Below, one piece after another: positions 1 through 8,564 of a stretch of DNA of 50,034 nucleotides. Below the pieces are notes generated by a model, which worked only from the letters and a program-made list of their open reading frames with translations, did no database searches and was not told where the DNA came from. Numbering within the stretch: position 1 is the stretch's first letter; every line of letters starts with the position of its first letter. A program made the position numbers and the translations under genes. The stretch comes from Candidatus Eisenbacteria bacterium (GTDB lineage Bacteria; Orphanbacterota; Orphanbacteria; Orphanbacterales; Orphanbacteraceae): assembly GCA_016867715.1 (NCBI GenBank), contig VGIW01000017.1, positions 1 to 50,034 of the forward strand. The letters are read 5' to 3'.

Positions 1-2925
1 GAGGAGGCCGCAACGCTCCAGCAGGACTTCGTCCGCTCCATCCGTCAGAGCGGTGAGGATCGCAGTTCCTTCGGGTCGCGTCACGAGCTGCGCGCCCTGG
101 TGCTTCGCGATGGGTTCCGGCTGCCGGAGACGCCCGAGGTTCCGGTGCCTCGCCTCAGCGATCGGAGGGCCGAGCGGCGATACCGCGAGCGCGTCATCGC
201 CGAACACGCCGCGATCAGCATCCTGGGGCGCAGCAAGCCGCTCGACCTCGAGAGCATCTATATCGCGCTCCGGGTCGGCAAGTACGTACCTCCGGAGTTG
301 TTGCCCGACCCCTCCTCGCCGCGCCCAAGCGGGGGTTCACCAGAGGCCTCAGGGGTCATCGACGCCGTCGAGGCCGTCCGTCGAAAACCCCATCGCCTCG
401 TCGTCCTAGGCGATCCGGGCAGCGGCAAGACGACCCTCCTCAAGTACCTGGCCCTGCGCATCGCCCGGCGCGCAACGGCGTTCGGTGACTGGGCACGCGA
501 GATCATCAACTCCGGCCCTGCCCTGGCCGCAGACGCGATGCAGCGCCGGATGGTCCGGCTGGGCGAGCAGTCACAACTCATCGGGTTCCTCGTTGGCGTG
601 CTGGCTCTGCTCCTCTGGATCGCCGGCGGGCTTCTGTCTTCGCCCAAGTGGACCGTATCGTGGACTCTGGGACTCTTTGGGTCCTGGGTGGTGTTGGGCA
701 TTGCGCTGCTGCTAATCCTTGTCCGCTATTCGGGCGCGGTGAGGGGGTCGGCGATCGTAGGCATCGCCGTGCTGGCGGTCTCGGCCCACTTCGCCCTCGT
801 GCCGTGGTACGCCGGCGCTCCAATGGGGATCGCGTTCCTGGTATTGCTCTACCCCTATTGGATCGTGCCGCCGGTGTCCTGGCTGAGACATCTGCGGGAT
901 CGGCTGACGCGCTTTCCACTGCCCTTGTACCTCACGCTGAACGATGTTGGCCGAAGCGGCGAGCCGCTGGAGGTTCATCTCGCCCGGACGCTGAGCGAGG
1001 CCGGGTTCGCGGACGCGGAAGGGTTCCTTCAGCGGAAGTTGTACGAGGGGCGCTGCCTGGTGTTGCTCGACGCCCTCGATGAGGTGATGGAGGAATCCGC
1101 CTACGATCATGTGGAGAAGGAGATCAGCGCCTTTGCCCGCCGTTACGAGCATGTGCCCGTGGTGGTGACCTGCCGCAGCGCCGGCTTTCGCGATCCCCGC
1201 GACTCGCTCCCCGGGTTTCTGAGGGTCGAGGTGCAGGAGTTCGCCGAGAAGGAGGTGGAGCGGTTCATCCGTAGCTGGTTCGACGAGCCGTCGAGCGCGC
1301 CCGCCGATCGTGTCGAGGGGTTGCGGCAAAGCCTGGGCCGCAACGCGCGGATGCGCCAACTAGCCACGAACCCGCTCCTCCTCTCGCTCATGTGCTTGAA
1401 CTACGAGCTCGATCTGCGCCTCCCCGACAGACGAGTGGAGCTCTATCAGCGCTGTGCGGAGGAGCTGCTCGGGAAGCTCGCTAGGGAGGCGGAGTTCCCG
1501 CCGCGCGAGAAGCGGCGGGCGCTGCAGGCGATTGCCCGGACGTTCCACGCCAAAGGGGTTCGGGTGTTCGACGAAGAGCCCCTTCTCGACGTCATCGGGC
1601 AAGCGCTGAAGGACCTTGGGCGCCAGGACGACTGCCGTAATCGGTTTCTCCAAGAGCTGATGGCGCGGAGCGGGCTGATCCGCCGGCAGTCGCGCTCTTC
1701 GTACGGCCTGGCGCATTTGACGTGGCAGGAGTTCTTCACCGCCGAGGATTACCACGAGCGCCGGCAGACCGCGGACCTCTTCGCCCACGTCGGAGACCCG
1801 TGGTGGCGCGAGGTCGTTCTTCTGGCCGCCGGGTTGCAGCGCGATGCAACCGAGGTCGTGCGGCGTTTGCTTCAACACGATCTCCTGCTCGGCGCTGCGG
1901 CCCTCGCGGATGTCAACGATCCGGGCACACCGGCGTTCCACGCGCTCAGAGACGAGATTCTCGCCGGGCTGAAGACGCTTGTGGAGAACGAGAGTGATCG
2001 GCGCCAGGACGCGGCCGACGCGATGGCCGCTCTCGGACGATGGGGCGGGACCGAGTACCTTGTCGAGCGGGCACAGACCGAGGGGCACCCGGAGGCGTCG
2101 CTGGCGGCGGTGCTCGCCCTAAACCAAGCGGGAGACCGCGGCGCGCTCGCGCGCCTGTGCGAGCCGCTGGGACCCGTGCTGAAGCTTCTCACCGGGTTTC
2201 TCGGAAAGGTGAATGGGTCTGTGGACGCGCGCATCCTTTCCCTGCTCGACCGTCTCGGCTTCCCCCTGGTCCACGTCCCAAAGGGTGAGTTCGAGATGGG
2301 GGATGATGCCGGCGCGGGTGACGAGCGTCCGCAGCATCGGCTGGCGCTCGAGGCGTTCTGGATTGGCAAGTACCCGGTGACCCAAGCGCTCTATCGGCGA
2401 TTCCGCGAGGAGACCGGATCGCCGGCGGCGGGGAGCTTGAAGACCGGTAGGGACGATCATCCCGTGGTTAATGTGAGCTGGCAGGATGCGGTGGCGCTCT
2501 GCCAATGGGCGGGGGTGCAGTTGCCGAGCGAGGCGGAGTGGGAAAAGGCGGCACGGGGAACCGACGGCCGCCGGTATCCCTGGGGCAACCAATGGGAATC
2601 GGGACGGTGCAACGTGGGGACCGCGGGAACCAGCCCGGTGGGGAACTACCCAGGCGATAAGAGCCCCTATGGCTGCTTCGACATGGCCGGCAATGTGAGC
2701 GAATGGACGAGGAGCCTGTATCGATCGTACCCCTATGTCGCGGCCGACGGCCGCGAGTCAGTGCGGGAAACGGCCCTCCGGGTGGTTCGCGGCGCCGCGT
2801 TCAACGACTACGAGAGGCTCGCGCGTTGTGCTTCCCGCTTCAGGGACAACCCCGTCTCCCGCATCGACGGCTTCGGTTTTCGGGTGGTGGTGTCCCCATC
2901 TTCTTCTCCGAACTCTGGTCTCTGA
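1..2925 (+). CDS. NACHT (STAND) NTPase with internal membrane segments and C-terminal FGE-sulfatase/lectin-fold domain; likely DGR target (5' end outside window)
   Basis: The frame is open from base 1, so the N-terminus lies upstream; a GTG at 100 is only an internal candidate start. A P-loop (GDPGSGKTT) sits at nt 409-435. About four hydrophobic segments follow at nt 568-885. A Walker B-like CLVLLDALDEV is near nt 1056-1088, and the winged-helix part includes NPLLLSLMCLNYE near nt 1369-1410. A linker resembling helical repeats leads to an FGE-sulfatase (formylglycine-generating-enzyme-like, C-type lectin fold) domain from about nt 2260 to 2895, with EMGDD, LPSEAEWEKAARG, YPWGN, DMAGNVSEWT and GFGFRVVV. 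STAND NTPases are signal sensors that oligomerise on ligand binding; here the lectin-like end would be the sensor. A DGR-class reverse transcriptase follows immediately, and the FGE C-terminus is the usual place for a DGR variable region. The ligand and the effector are not visible. NACHT and FGE assignments are firm; the conflict/defence role is inference. Confidence 0.88.
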   Translation, partial: EEAATLQQDFVRSIRQSGEDRSSFGSRHELRALVLRDGFRLPETPEVPVPRLSDRRAERRYRERVIAEHAAISILGRSKPLDLESIYIALRVGKYVPPELLPDPSSPRPSGGSPEASGVIDAVEAVRRKPHRLVVLGDPGSGKTTLLKYLALRIARRATAFGDWAREIINSGPALAADAMQRRMVRLGEQSQLIGFLVGVLALLLWIAGGLLSSPKWTVSWTLGLFGSWVVLGIALLLILVRYSGAVRGSAIVGIAVLAVSAHFALVPWYAGAPMGIAFLVLLYPYWIVPPVSWLRHLRDRLTRFPLPLYLTLNDVGRSGEPLEVHLARTLSEAGFADAEGFLQRKLYEGRCLVLLDALDEVMEESAYDHVEKEISAFARRYEHVPVVVTCRSAGFRDPRDSLPGFLRVEVQEFAEKEVERFIRSWFDEPSSAPADRVEGLRQSLGRNARMRQLATNPLLLSLMCLNYELDLRLPDRRVELYQRCAEELLGKLAREAEFPPREKRRALQAIARTFHAKGVRVFDEEPLLDVIGQALKDLGRQDDCRNRFLQELMARSGLIRRQSRSSYGLAHLTWQEFFTAEDYHERRQTADLFAHVGDPWWREVVLLAAGLQRDATEVVRRLLQHDLLLGAAALADVNDPGTPAFHALRDEILAGLKTLVENESDRRQDAADAMAALGRWGGTEYLVERAQTEGHPEASLAAVLALNQAGDRGALARLCEPLGPVLKLLTGFLGKVNGSVDARILSLLDRLGFPLVHVPKGEFEMGDDAGAGDERPQHRLALEAFWIGKYPVTQALYRRFREETGSPAAGSLKTGRDDHPVVNVSWQDAVALCQWAGVQLPSEAEWEKAARGTDGRRYPWGNQWESGRCNVGTAGTSPVGNYPGDKSPYGCFDMAGNVSEWTRSLYRSYPYVAADGRESVRETALRVVRGAAFNDYERLARCASRFRDNPVSRIDGFGFRVVVSPSSSPNSGL

Positions 2926-3994
2926 TCTCTCTGGACTCTGGTATCCTCATCTCCGATCTTTCGATCACGTTTTTACGAAAGGGAGGTGCGGGGCCCATGC
3001 CTCAAGCGGAAATGCCGATCTTCACGCGCACGTTCGACTTCATCACCTCCTGTCCGAAACGTACCGGCCCGGGCCTTACACCCATTTCTGGATTCACGAG
3101 CCGAAGCGGCGCTTGATTTCCGCTGCGCCGTTCCGCGATCGCGTCGTGCACCATGCGTTGTGCAACGTCATCGAGCCGATCTTCGAGCGCACGTTCGTGT
3201 CCGACTCCTTCGCGAACCAGGTCGGAAAGGGAACCCACCGGGCGCTGACACGCGCGCAGCGCCTGGCTCGCCGTCACCGGTTCGTTCTGCAGTGCGACAT
3301 CCGGCAGTTCTTCCCCAGCGTCGACCACGTCATCCTGCAGGCGCGACTCGCCGAGATGATCAGCGATCGCCGCGTCCTCCGTTTGACGGAAGTCATCCTC
3401 GCGAGCGGTTGCGGCGTCCTCGACGAGAGGTACGACATGGTGTACTTCCCTGGCGACGACCTGTTCGCCGTCCTGCGGCCGCGGGGGCTCCCGATCGGCA
3501 ACCTGACGAGTCAGTTCTGGGCGAACGTGTATTTGAGTCCCTTCGATCATTTCGTGAAGCGGGAGCTGCGGTGCCGGGGATACGTGCGATACGTCGACGA
3601 CATTCTGCTGTTCGGTGACGACAAGACAACACTGTCGACGTGGCACCAGACGGTTGTGCGACGGCTCGAACGGTTGCGGCTCAGCATCCATCCGGGAGCC
3701 CACCCGCGGCCGGTAACCGAGGGCATCCCGTTCCTCGGGTTCACGGTGTTCCCGGAGCGCCGCCGGCTCAAGCGCCGCAAGGGCGTGTCGTTCCAGCGGA
3801 AACTGAAGCGAATGGTCGAGGCATGCCGCGCCGGCAGACTCCCGATCGCCGCCGTCAGCGCCTCAGTCGGCGGGTGGGTGAACCACGCTCGCTTCGGAAA
3901 CACGGTGGGCCTCCGCAGGGCGGTCCTACGGCGGGCGGCAATCGCAGGCTGCCGAGACCCATTGAACTCGATCACCCGGGCGAGGGTGGGGTAA
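2735..3994 (+). CDS. Reverse transcriptase of the diversity-generating-retroelement class, N-terminus abnormal
   Basis: RT motifs are clear and ordered: YRPGPY and EPKRRLISAAPFRDRVVHHALCN near nt 3060-3170, CDIRQFFPSVDH with the catalytic Asp at 3296-3298, IGNLTSQ at 3494-3514, and the YVDD catalytic box at 3590-3601. A thumb-like end with GGWVNHARFGNT follows. The [IVL]GxxxSQ motif, in place of the QGxxxSP seen in retroviral and group II intron enzymes, is the known hallmark of DGR RTs. Such enzymes copy a template RNA with adenine-specific errors and pass the cDNA into the variable region of a target gene. The conserved RT sequence begins only around nt 2930-3045, yet the only ATG/GTG/TTG in frame upstream is at 2735, inside the target's VR region in another frame. 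The usual N-terminal helix (about 50-60 residues) looks shortened. The gene may be decayed, frameshifted, or expressed from the target by frameshifting. RT class is firm; activity is doubtful. Confidence 0.82.
   Translation: MSRPTAASQCGKRPSGWFAAPRSTTTRGSRVVLPASGTTPSPASTASVFGWWCPHLLLRTLVSDLSGLWYPHLRSFDHVFTKGRCGAHASSGNADLHAHVRLHHLLSETYRPGPYTHFWIHEPKRRLISAAPFRDRVVHHALCNVIEPIFERTFVSDSFANQVGKGTHRALTRAQRLARRHRFVLQCDIRQFFPSVDHVILQARLAEMISDRRVLRLTEVILASGCGVLDERYDMVYFPGDDLFAVLRPRGLPIGNLTSQFWANVYLSPFDHFVKRELRCRGYVRYVDDILLFGDDKTTLSTWHQTVVRRLERLRLSIHPGAHPRPVTEGIPFLGFTVFPERRRLKRRKGVSFQRKLKRMVEACRAGRLPIAAVSASVGGWVNHARFGNTVGLRRAVLRRAAIAGCRDPLNSITRARVG
2785..2895 (+). other. Candidate DGR variable region (VR) at the end of the FGE-sulfatase domain
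   Basis: In the target frame, 14 codons in this stretch end in C and sit where family members usually carry a variable residue: starts 2803, 2806, 2809, 2818, 2833, 2839, 2845, 2848, 2854, 2857, 2863, 2866, 2869 and 2872, encoding N, D, Y, L, S, F, D, N, V, S, I, D, G, F. All can be derived from AAC (or ATC) by changing only adenines, while the intervening codons (E R, A R C A, R, R, P, R, G F R V V V) are conserved framework. This is the mark of adenine-directed mutagenic homing. No second, AAC-rich copy (template repeat) was found in the window, so VR status is inferred from codon pattern, position and the adjacent RT. Confidence 0.6.
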
Positions 3995-4089
3995 GCCCTT
4001 CCAGAGGACGGCGCGATTCCCGGGGGCTTCCCTTCGACCGCGGATGTGCTAGACTTGTACGGTGTCTTCCCTTTGAGGAGGCGCGGACC

Positions 4090-4740
4090 GTGAAAAGTCC
4101 CTCTCTCGCGTGGGTTGCGCTCGCCGCGCTGCTCGCCGCCGGCTGTTCCGAGCGCGCCCCCGATGAGCCGAACGGAAATGGGAATGGGGGCGGAACGCGC
4201 GACGCCGCGTTCTGGACCGCCGAGGGGTGGAAGCGTTACGGGGATCGGAACTTCTCGGGCGCCGCCGCCGCCTTCTACAACGCGCTCACCAAGGACTCGG
4301 TCTACGTCCCCGCGATCGCGGGAAGGGCTTGGTCGAACCTCGAGCTCGGCTACATCGGTCTCTCCCTCTCGGAGTTCGAGAGCGCGCTCGCCCTCGACAG
4401 CTCTGCGGTCGACTGCTACTACGGCGCCGCGTACATGGCGCACGCGCAGGGTCTTCTCTTTCCGAATCAAGCGCGCACGCGGTTCGAGCAGGCGATCGGC
4501 TTCGCGCAGAAGGGTTTCCAGAGGGGAGGCGGTTCCTTCGTGTTCGCGCGGAACTCCTCCGTCAATTCGGTCAGCCTCCGCGTGCTCCTCGCGCGTTGCT
4601 ACTACGGGATCGGCCAGTACCAGGAGGCGAGGGACATCGTGGATCTTCTCGATCCGAACAACGGTCTCTCCTCGTCGAGCCCGACGTATCTCCGGGATCT
4701 CCTTCTCGCGATCGAGGGGCTGGGGGATCTGGTCTCATGA
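4090..4740 (+). CDS. Exported lipoprotein with TPR-like helical repeats
   Basis: The 216-residue product starts at GTG 4090 behind a GAGGAG ribosome site at about 4075-4080. The N-terminus is a lipoprotein signal: KSP, a hydrophobic run, then a lipobox LAAGC, so the mature protein should start at Cys and be lipid-anchored. After a Gly/Asn-rich linker (NGNGNGGG) come alternating helices with TPR-type spacing, such as WKRYGDRNFSGAAAAFYNAL, ARAWSNLELGY-like segments and ARCYYGIGQYQEA. TPR modules bind proteins, so this may be a scaffold in the periplasm or under the outer membrane. The next gene starts inside this stop codon (ATGA), so the two are co-transcribed and probably translationally coupled. 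The specific function is unknown. Longer upstream frame extensions were not used because they lack a signal peptide. Confidence 0.8.
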   Translation: MKSPSLAWVALAALLAAGCSERAPDEPNGNGNGGGTRDAAFWTAEGWKRYGDRNFSGAAAAFYNALTKDSVYVPAIAGRAWSNLELGYIGLSLSEFESALALDSSAVDCYYGAAYMAHAQGLLFPNQARTRFEQAIGFAQKGFQRGGGSFVFARNSSVNSVSLRVLLARCYYGIGQYQEARDIVDLLDPNNGLSSSSPTYLRDLLLAIEGLGDLVS

Positions 4741-7700
4741 GGCGGCGCGTCCTTTTCGCTTGGGGAGCAGTGCTCGCCGCGGCGCTCGCGGCGGCCGGGC
4801 CGGCGTTCGCCCGTTCGGCCGCGCCGGTCGGCGCGGATCTCTTCTCGAACCCGTACGAGATCGCGGAAAAGGAGGATGTCGCGTACGTTCTCTACCCTTC
4901 GGGCCTCGCGGTCCTCGACATCCGTTCGGCCCTGCGGCCGAGCCTCATCTCAAGCGTGTTTCTTCCCGGGGAGGCGGGCGGCCTTCTTTTACGCGAGAAC
5001 TATCTCTACGTAAGCCGCGGAACGGGCGGGCTCTTCACGATGAGCCTCGACGACCCGTTCCGCCCGGCGGTCGTGGACACGCTTCCGGCCCCCTCGAGCT
5101 TCGGGCGGCTGGATCACGGGTGGAATCGGCTTCAGGTCGCGGACCGGGACAGCGGGCTCATCGTCATCGACATCCAGAACCCGGGGGCCCCGCAGCGTCT
5201 CTACAAGTATCCGATCGGCGAGCCGATCCAGGATATCCGGGTCCGCCGCGCGGTCGCCTCTCTCGCGTTGGAGCGGGGGGGTCTCCGCACGTTCGACATC
5301 TCCCACTACATTCCGGTTCCGCTCGCCCATCGGCCGGAGCTCGCGGGCGCGGCGCATCTCGACTTCTCGTTCGCGACCCTCTATGTCTCCCGCGGCGGCG
5401 ACGGCATCTCCGCGGTCGATGTCTCCGACTCAACGAACCCGGTGATCCTCCCCGACGCCTATCGTCCGTCCGGCGCGACCGGCGACGTGGCGGCGGTCGA
5501 CTCATTCCTCGTGGCGGTTCACGACGCGCGGGAGCTTCATCTCCTTCGGCGCGGGGGGCTCTCCGCGGGGGCGCTGGCCGTGAGCGCGGTGGACACGACG
5601 CTCGGGCGTGTTCTGGCGAAGGAAGGGCGGGTCTATTCGACCGGGCTCGACCGGGGGCTCCGTCTCGTGGAGCTCGTCATCCCCCAGAACGCGACCTATG
5701 TCGCCGGCTTCGCCGTCCCCGGCGCGGTCGTCTCCGACGTCGCCGTGGAGGGGGACACCGCCTTTCTCGCCGCCGGCGCGAAGGGCGTGGGCCTCGTCTC
5801 GCTCACGGACGAGCTGAACCCCGCCCTTCTGGGTTTTCTCCCCACGGTGGGGAGCGTCAATGCTTTGGAAGTGAATGATCGATACATCTATGCTGCGGAG
5901 ACCGGCCAGGGTCTCCGCGTGTACGACGCCGCCTCGGGGGCCGCGGTCGGGTTCGCTTCGACCCCGGGGACGCAGGGGCTTCTGGTCGACGAGTCCCTCG
6001 CCTACATGTGCGGGGGATCGGCCGGGCTCTCCATCCTCGACGTCTCCAACCCGGCGGGGCCCGTCCCCGTCGGCTCGATCGGGACGGGAGGGGCGGCCGG
6101 ACGCTCGACGCGTGCGGTCGCGGTCTTCGGAAACCTCGTCGCGCTCGCCGAGGGGGACGCCGGCATCCGTCTCGCGGACGCCGCGAACCCCGCGGCCCCC
6201 GCGGTTCTCGGTGCGTACGATCCGGCCGACTACGTGATCGACGTCGCCTTTTCGGAGACCGGGGTGCTCTACGCGCTTCTCCGATCGACCGGGCTTCTTG
6301 TTCTCGACGTCGCCGATCCCGCCCGCCCCGACTCGGTCGGTCTCGTGACGATCTCCGGTTCCCTTCTTCGAAACGTGAAGAAACTGGGGAGCGTTCTCTA
6401 CGTGACCGAATCGCTCGGGGTTATCGATCCCGGCTTCGTCCACGTGATCTCGGTCGCCGACCCGCGCGTTCCAAGGGTTCTCCTCCGGATTCAATCGCAG
6501 GGGTTCCCGGGGAACCTCGCGACCGGAAGGGAGCGCGCGTACGTCGCCGCCGGGTCGGGCGGGTTCGAGATCTTCGGCACGTTCGAGGACTACGGGTTCC
6601 TCCCGATCGGTTCGTACGATCCCCACGCGCCGATCGACATCGCCTCCGCGTCCGAGACGCGTGTCCTCGCGACCGATCGCGAGGGGAAGATCTGGCCGTT
6701 CTACTTGCAGGAAGGGGAGGCGCTGAGCCGCGGCGAGCCGTACGACCTCGGCCGGGCCGCGGCGGACGTCGTGTTGCACGGCACGCGGGCGTTCGCCTCG
6801 ATCGCCGGCGAAAGCCTTCTCGTGGAGCTGACCCTCCCGACGCCGGACATCGCCCTGCTCGCGCGGACCATCGAGCTTCCGGGAGAGGCATCGGGGCTCG
6901 CGATCCGGGATACGCTCCTCTGCGTCGCGATGAAGAACCACGGTTTCGGCGTCTACAGCATCGCGCGCCCGGAGGCGGTGGTCCCGCTCGGCTTCTTCCG
7001 GAGCGGCGGGACGGAGAACTCGGATCTCGCGGGGGCGGGGGCGGAGCGGATCGCCCTGGGGGGGAACCTCGCGTTCGTCGGGACGGCGGACAGGAGCCGC
7101 GGGCTCTTCATCCTCGATCTCGTGGACCCGTCTGCTCCCGTATTTCGGAGCATGTTTCCGACGACCCACCGCGTGCTCGACGTCGCCGCCTACGCGGGGC
7201 ACGTCTATCTCGGGCAGCGCCAGATCGGGACGACCATCGTCAACGCCGAGAATCCGGACAACCCGACGCAATCCATCCTCCGGCCGGACCTCTCCTTCGT
7301 CCGGCGTATGCGCGTCGTGAACGACCATCTCTTCTGCGCGAGACGGACCGAGGGGATCGACGTCTACGATCTCGCGAACCCGGCGAACCCGGTGCGCGTC
7401 TGGCGGGGGAGAACACCGGAGACGGCGTTCGACCTCGCGGTGTTCGGCACGTATCTCGCCGAGGCGGACGGGAGCGCCTTCCGCATGTACCGCCAGGATT
7501 TCGTGAACGCGGATCAGACCGCGCCGAGCTACACGATCGGGATCCTCTCGAACCCCTTCGCGAACGCGTTTCTCGATTTCGTGATCGTCTCCTCCGAGGC
7601 CCTGATCGAAAAGCCGGAGGTCCGCTTCACGATGGGCGAGGTCGATACATCGCTCGCGGTCTTCCGCATCGACGTCGCCCGGAACGTCTACCGGGCCGTG

Positions 7701-8471
7701 TACCGGCTCGCCGAGACCGGCATCGGAACCGTGAGCGTCTCGGGCGAGGATCTCGCCGGAAACAAGTCGGACACGAGCAAGGAGTTCTCGGTCTCCTACG
7801 TCCGCGGATCAAAGGGGGGATCGATCTACTCCCCGTCCGGCAAGGTCGAAGTTCGGATTCCTCCGCGCGAGTCGGCGGGGGATTCCTACGTTCTCCTCAC
7901 GAAGGTTGAGCGATCGGAGATTGAAAGCGAAACATCCTGCCCGCTTCCCGCTCCGGCCCTCGGTCCGTTCCGGCTCTCGCTCGGTGAGGCGGACGGGCCG
8001 GTCGCGGTGTTCGTCCGGGATGTCCCTCTCGATCCGGAGGGAAACGCGCCTTCCCTCTTCCGGATGGAGGGGGACGCGTGGATCCTCTCGGCGTCCGAGC
8101 ACGACGCGGCGCGCGGCAGCCTGAGAGGCGCGCTCCCCGGCTCGTCGGTCTTTCTTCTCTCGCACGAGGCGTCCGCGCCGGCTCCGGCACTTCCCGCGCT
8201 TCGCCTCGAGCCGAACCGCCCGAACCCGTTCAACCCGAACACAACCCTCGTGTTCTTCCTCTCGAAAGAGGTCCGCGCGCGCCTCTCCATCTACGATCTC
8301 TCGGGGCGACTCGTGAGACACCTCGCGGACGGCGTCTTCCCGGCGGGGAGTCACGCGGTCGCGTGGAACGGCACCGACTCGTCCGGGCGCCGCGCGGCGA
8401 GCGGCGTCTACTTCGCGCGCGTCGAGGCGGCCGGCCTCTCCGAGACCCGCAAGATCGTGCTCTTGAAATAG
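4737..8471 (+). CDS. Giant secreted LVIVD-repeat beta-propeller protein with FlgD/type IX-like C-terminal domain
   Basis: ATG 4737 overlaps the lipoprotein stop and opens a 1244-residue protein. The first 25 residues (RRRVLFAWG, hydrophobic run, PAFA) form a signal peptide. The body is a long series of about 40-45-residue repeats with cores such as LAVLDIRS, LIVIDIQNPG, ISAVDVSDSTNP, LSILDVSNPAGP, LLVLDVADP, LFILDLVDPS and IDVYDLANPANP. This is the LVIVD repeat, which forms beta-propellers on extracellular proteins. The last 85 residues contain PNRPNPFNPNTT, IYDLSGRLVRHL, WNGTDSSGRRAASGVYFAR and end in RKIVLLK, matching the FlgD-Ig/type IX sorting-like domain. It is likely displayed on the cell surface or secreted. 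The coupled lipoprotein suggests a two-part surface assembly, which is inference. No enzymatic motif was seen. Confidence 0.88.
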   Translation: MRRRVLFAWGAVLAAALAAAGPAFARSAAPVGADLFSNPYEIAEKEDVAYVLYPSGLAVLDIRSALRPSLISSVFLPGEAGGLLLRENYLYVSRGTGGLFTMSLDDPFRPAVVDTLPAPSSFGRLDHGWNRLQVADRDSGLIVIDIQNPGAPQRLYKYPIGEPIQDIRVRRAVASLALERGGLRTFDISHYIPVPLAHRPELAGAAHLDFSFATLYVSRGGDGISAVDVSDSTNPVILPDAYRPSGATGDVAAVDSFLVAVHDARELHLLRRGGLSAGALAVSAVDTTLGRVLAKEGRVYSTGLDRGLRLVELVIPQNATYVAGFAVPGAVVSDVAVEGDTAFLAAGAKGVGLVSLTDELNPALLGFLPTVGSVNALEVNDRYIYAAETGQGLRVYDAASGAAVGFASTPGTQGLLVDESLAYMCGGSAGLSILDVSNPAGPVPVGSIGTGGAAGRSTRAVAVFGNLVALAEGDAGIRLADAANPAAPAVLGAYDPADYVIDVAFSETGVLYALLRSTGLLVLDVADPARPDSVGLVTISGSLLRNVKKLGSVLYVTESLGVIDPGFVHVISVADPRVPRVLLRIQSQGFPGNLATGRERAYVAAGSGGFEIFGTFEDYGFLPIGSYDPHAPIDIASASETRVLATDREGKIWPFYLQEGEALSRGEPYDLGRAAADVVLHGTRAFASIAGESLLVELTLPTPDIALLARTIELPGEASGLAIRDTLLCVAMKNHGFGVYSIARPEAVVPLGFFRSGGTENSDLAGAGAERIALGGNLAFVGTADRSRGLFILDLVDPSAPVFRSMFPTTHRVLDVAAYAGHVYLGQRQIGTTIVNAENPDNPTQSILRPDLSFVRRMRVVNDHLFCARRTEGIDVYDLANPANPVRVWRGRTPETAFDLAVFGTYLAEADGSAFRMYRQDFVNADQTAPSYTIGILSNPFANAFLDFVIVSSEALIEKPEVRFTMGEVDTSLAVFRIDVARNVYRAVYRLAETGIGTVSVSGEDLAGNKSDTSKEFSVSYVRGSKGGSIYSPSGKVEVRIPPRESAGDSYVLLTKVERSEIESETSCPLPAPALGPFRLSLGEADGPVAVFVRDVPLDPEGNAPSLFRMEGDAWILSASEHDAARGSLRGALPGSSVFLLSHEASAPAPALPALRLEPNRPNPFNPNTTLVFFLSKEVRARLSIYDLSGRLVRHLADGVFPAGSHAVAWNGTDSSGRRAASGVYFARVEAAGLSETRKIVLLK

Positions 8472-8564
8472 AGTCCGCCGCCCTCCGAGCGGATGTGCGG
8501 GATGGAAGAGGAATGGATGGGGAGCGTTCCGACCCCCTCCATCCGTTCCGAAGGAAGATCTTCG

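Noticed and set aside
2997-3116. Separate small gene (ATG with GGGAGGTG site) before the RT
   Set aside because: It has only 39 codons without recognisable similarity and overlaps the conserved RT frame. It may be a trace of the original RT start, so I mention it only under findings.
2735-3994. Group II intron or retron RT
   Set aside because: The IGxxxSQ motif and the adjacent FGE target point to a DGR; there is no maturase/HNH domain, intron-like RNA or msr/msd region visible.
4033-4055. Promoter TTCGAC ... TAGACT ahead of the lipoprotein gene
   Set aside because: The spacer is only 11 bases, too short for a sigma70 promoter.
5502-7328. 608-codon minus-strand frame over the LVIVD-repeat gene
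   Set aside because: Its regularity comes from the repeats on the other strand; there is no signal or domain.
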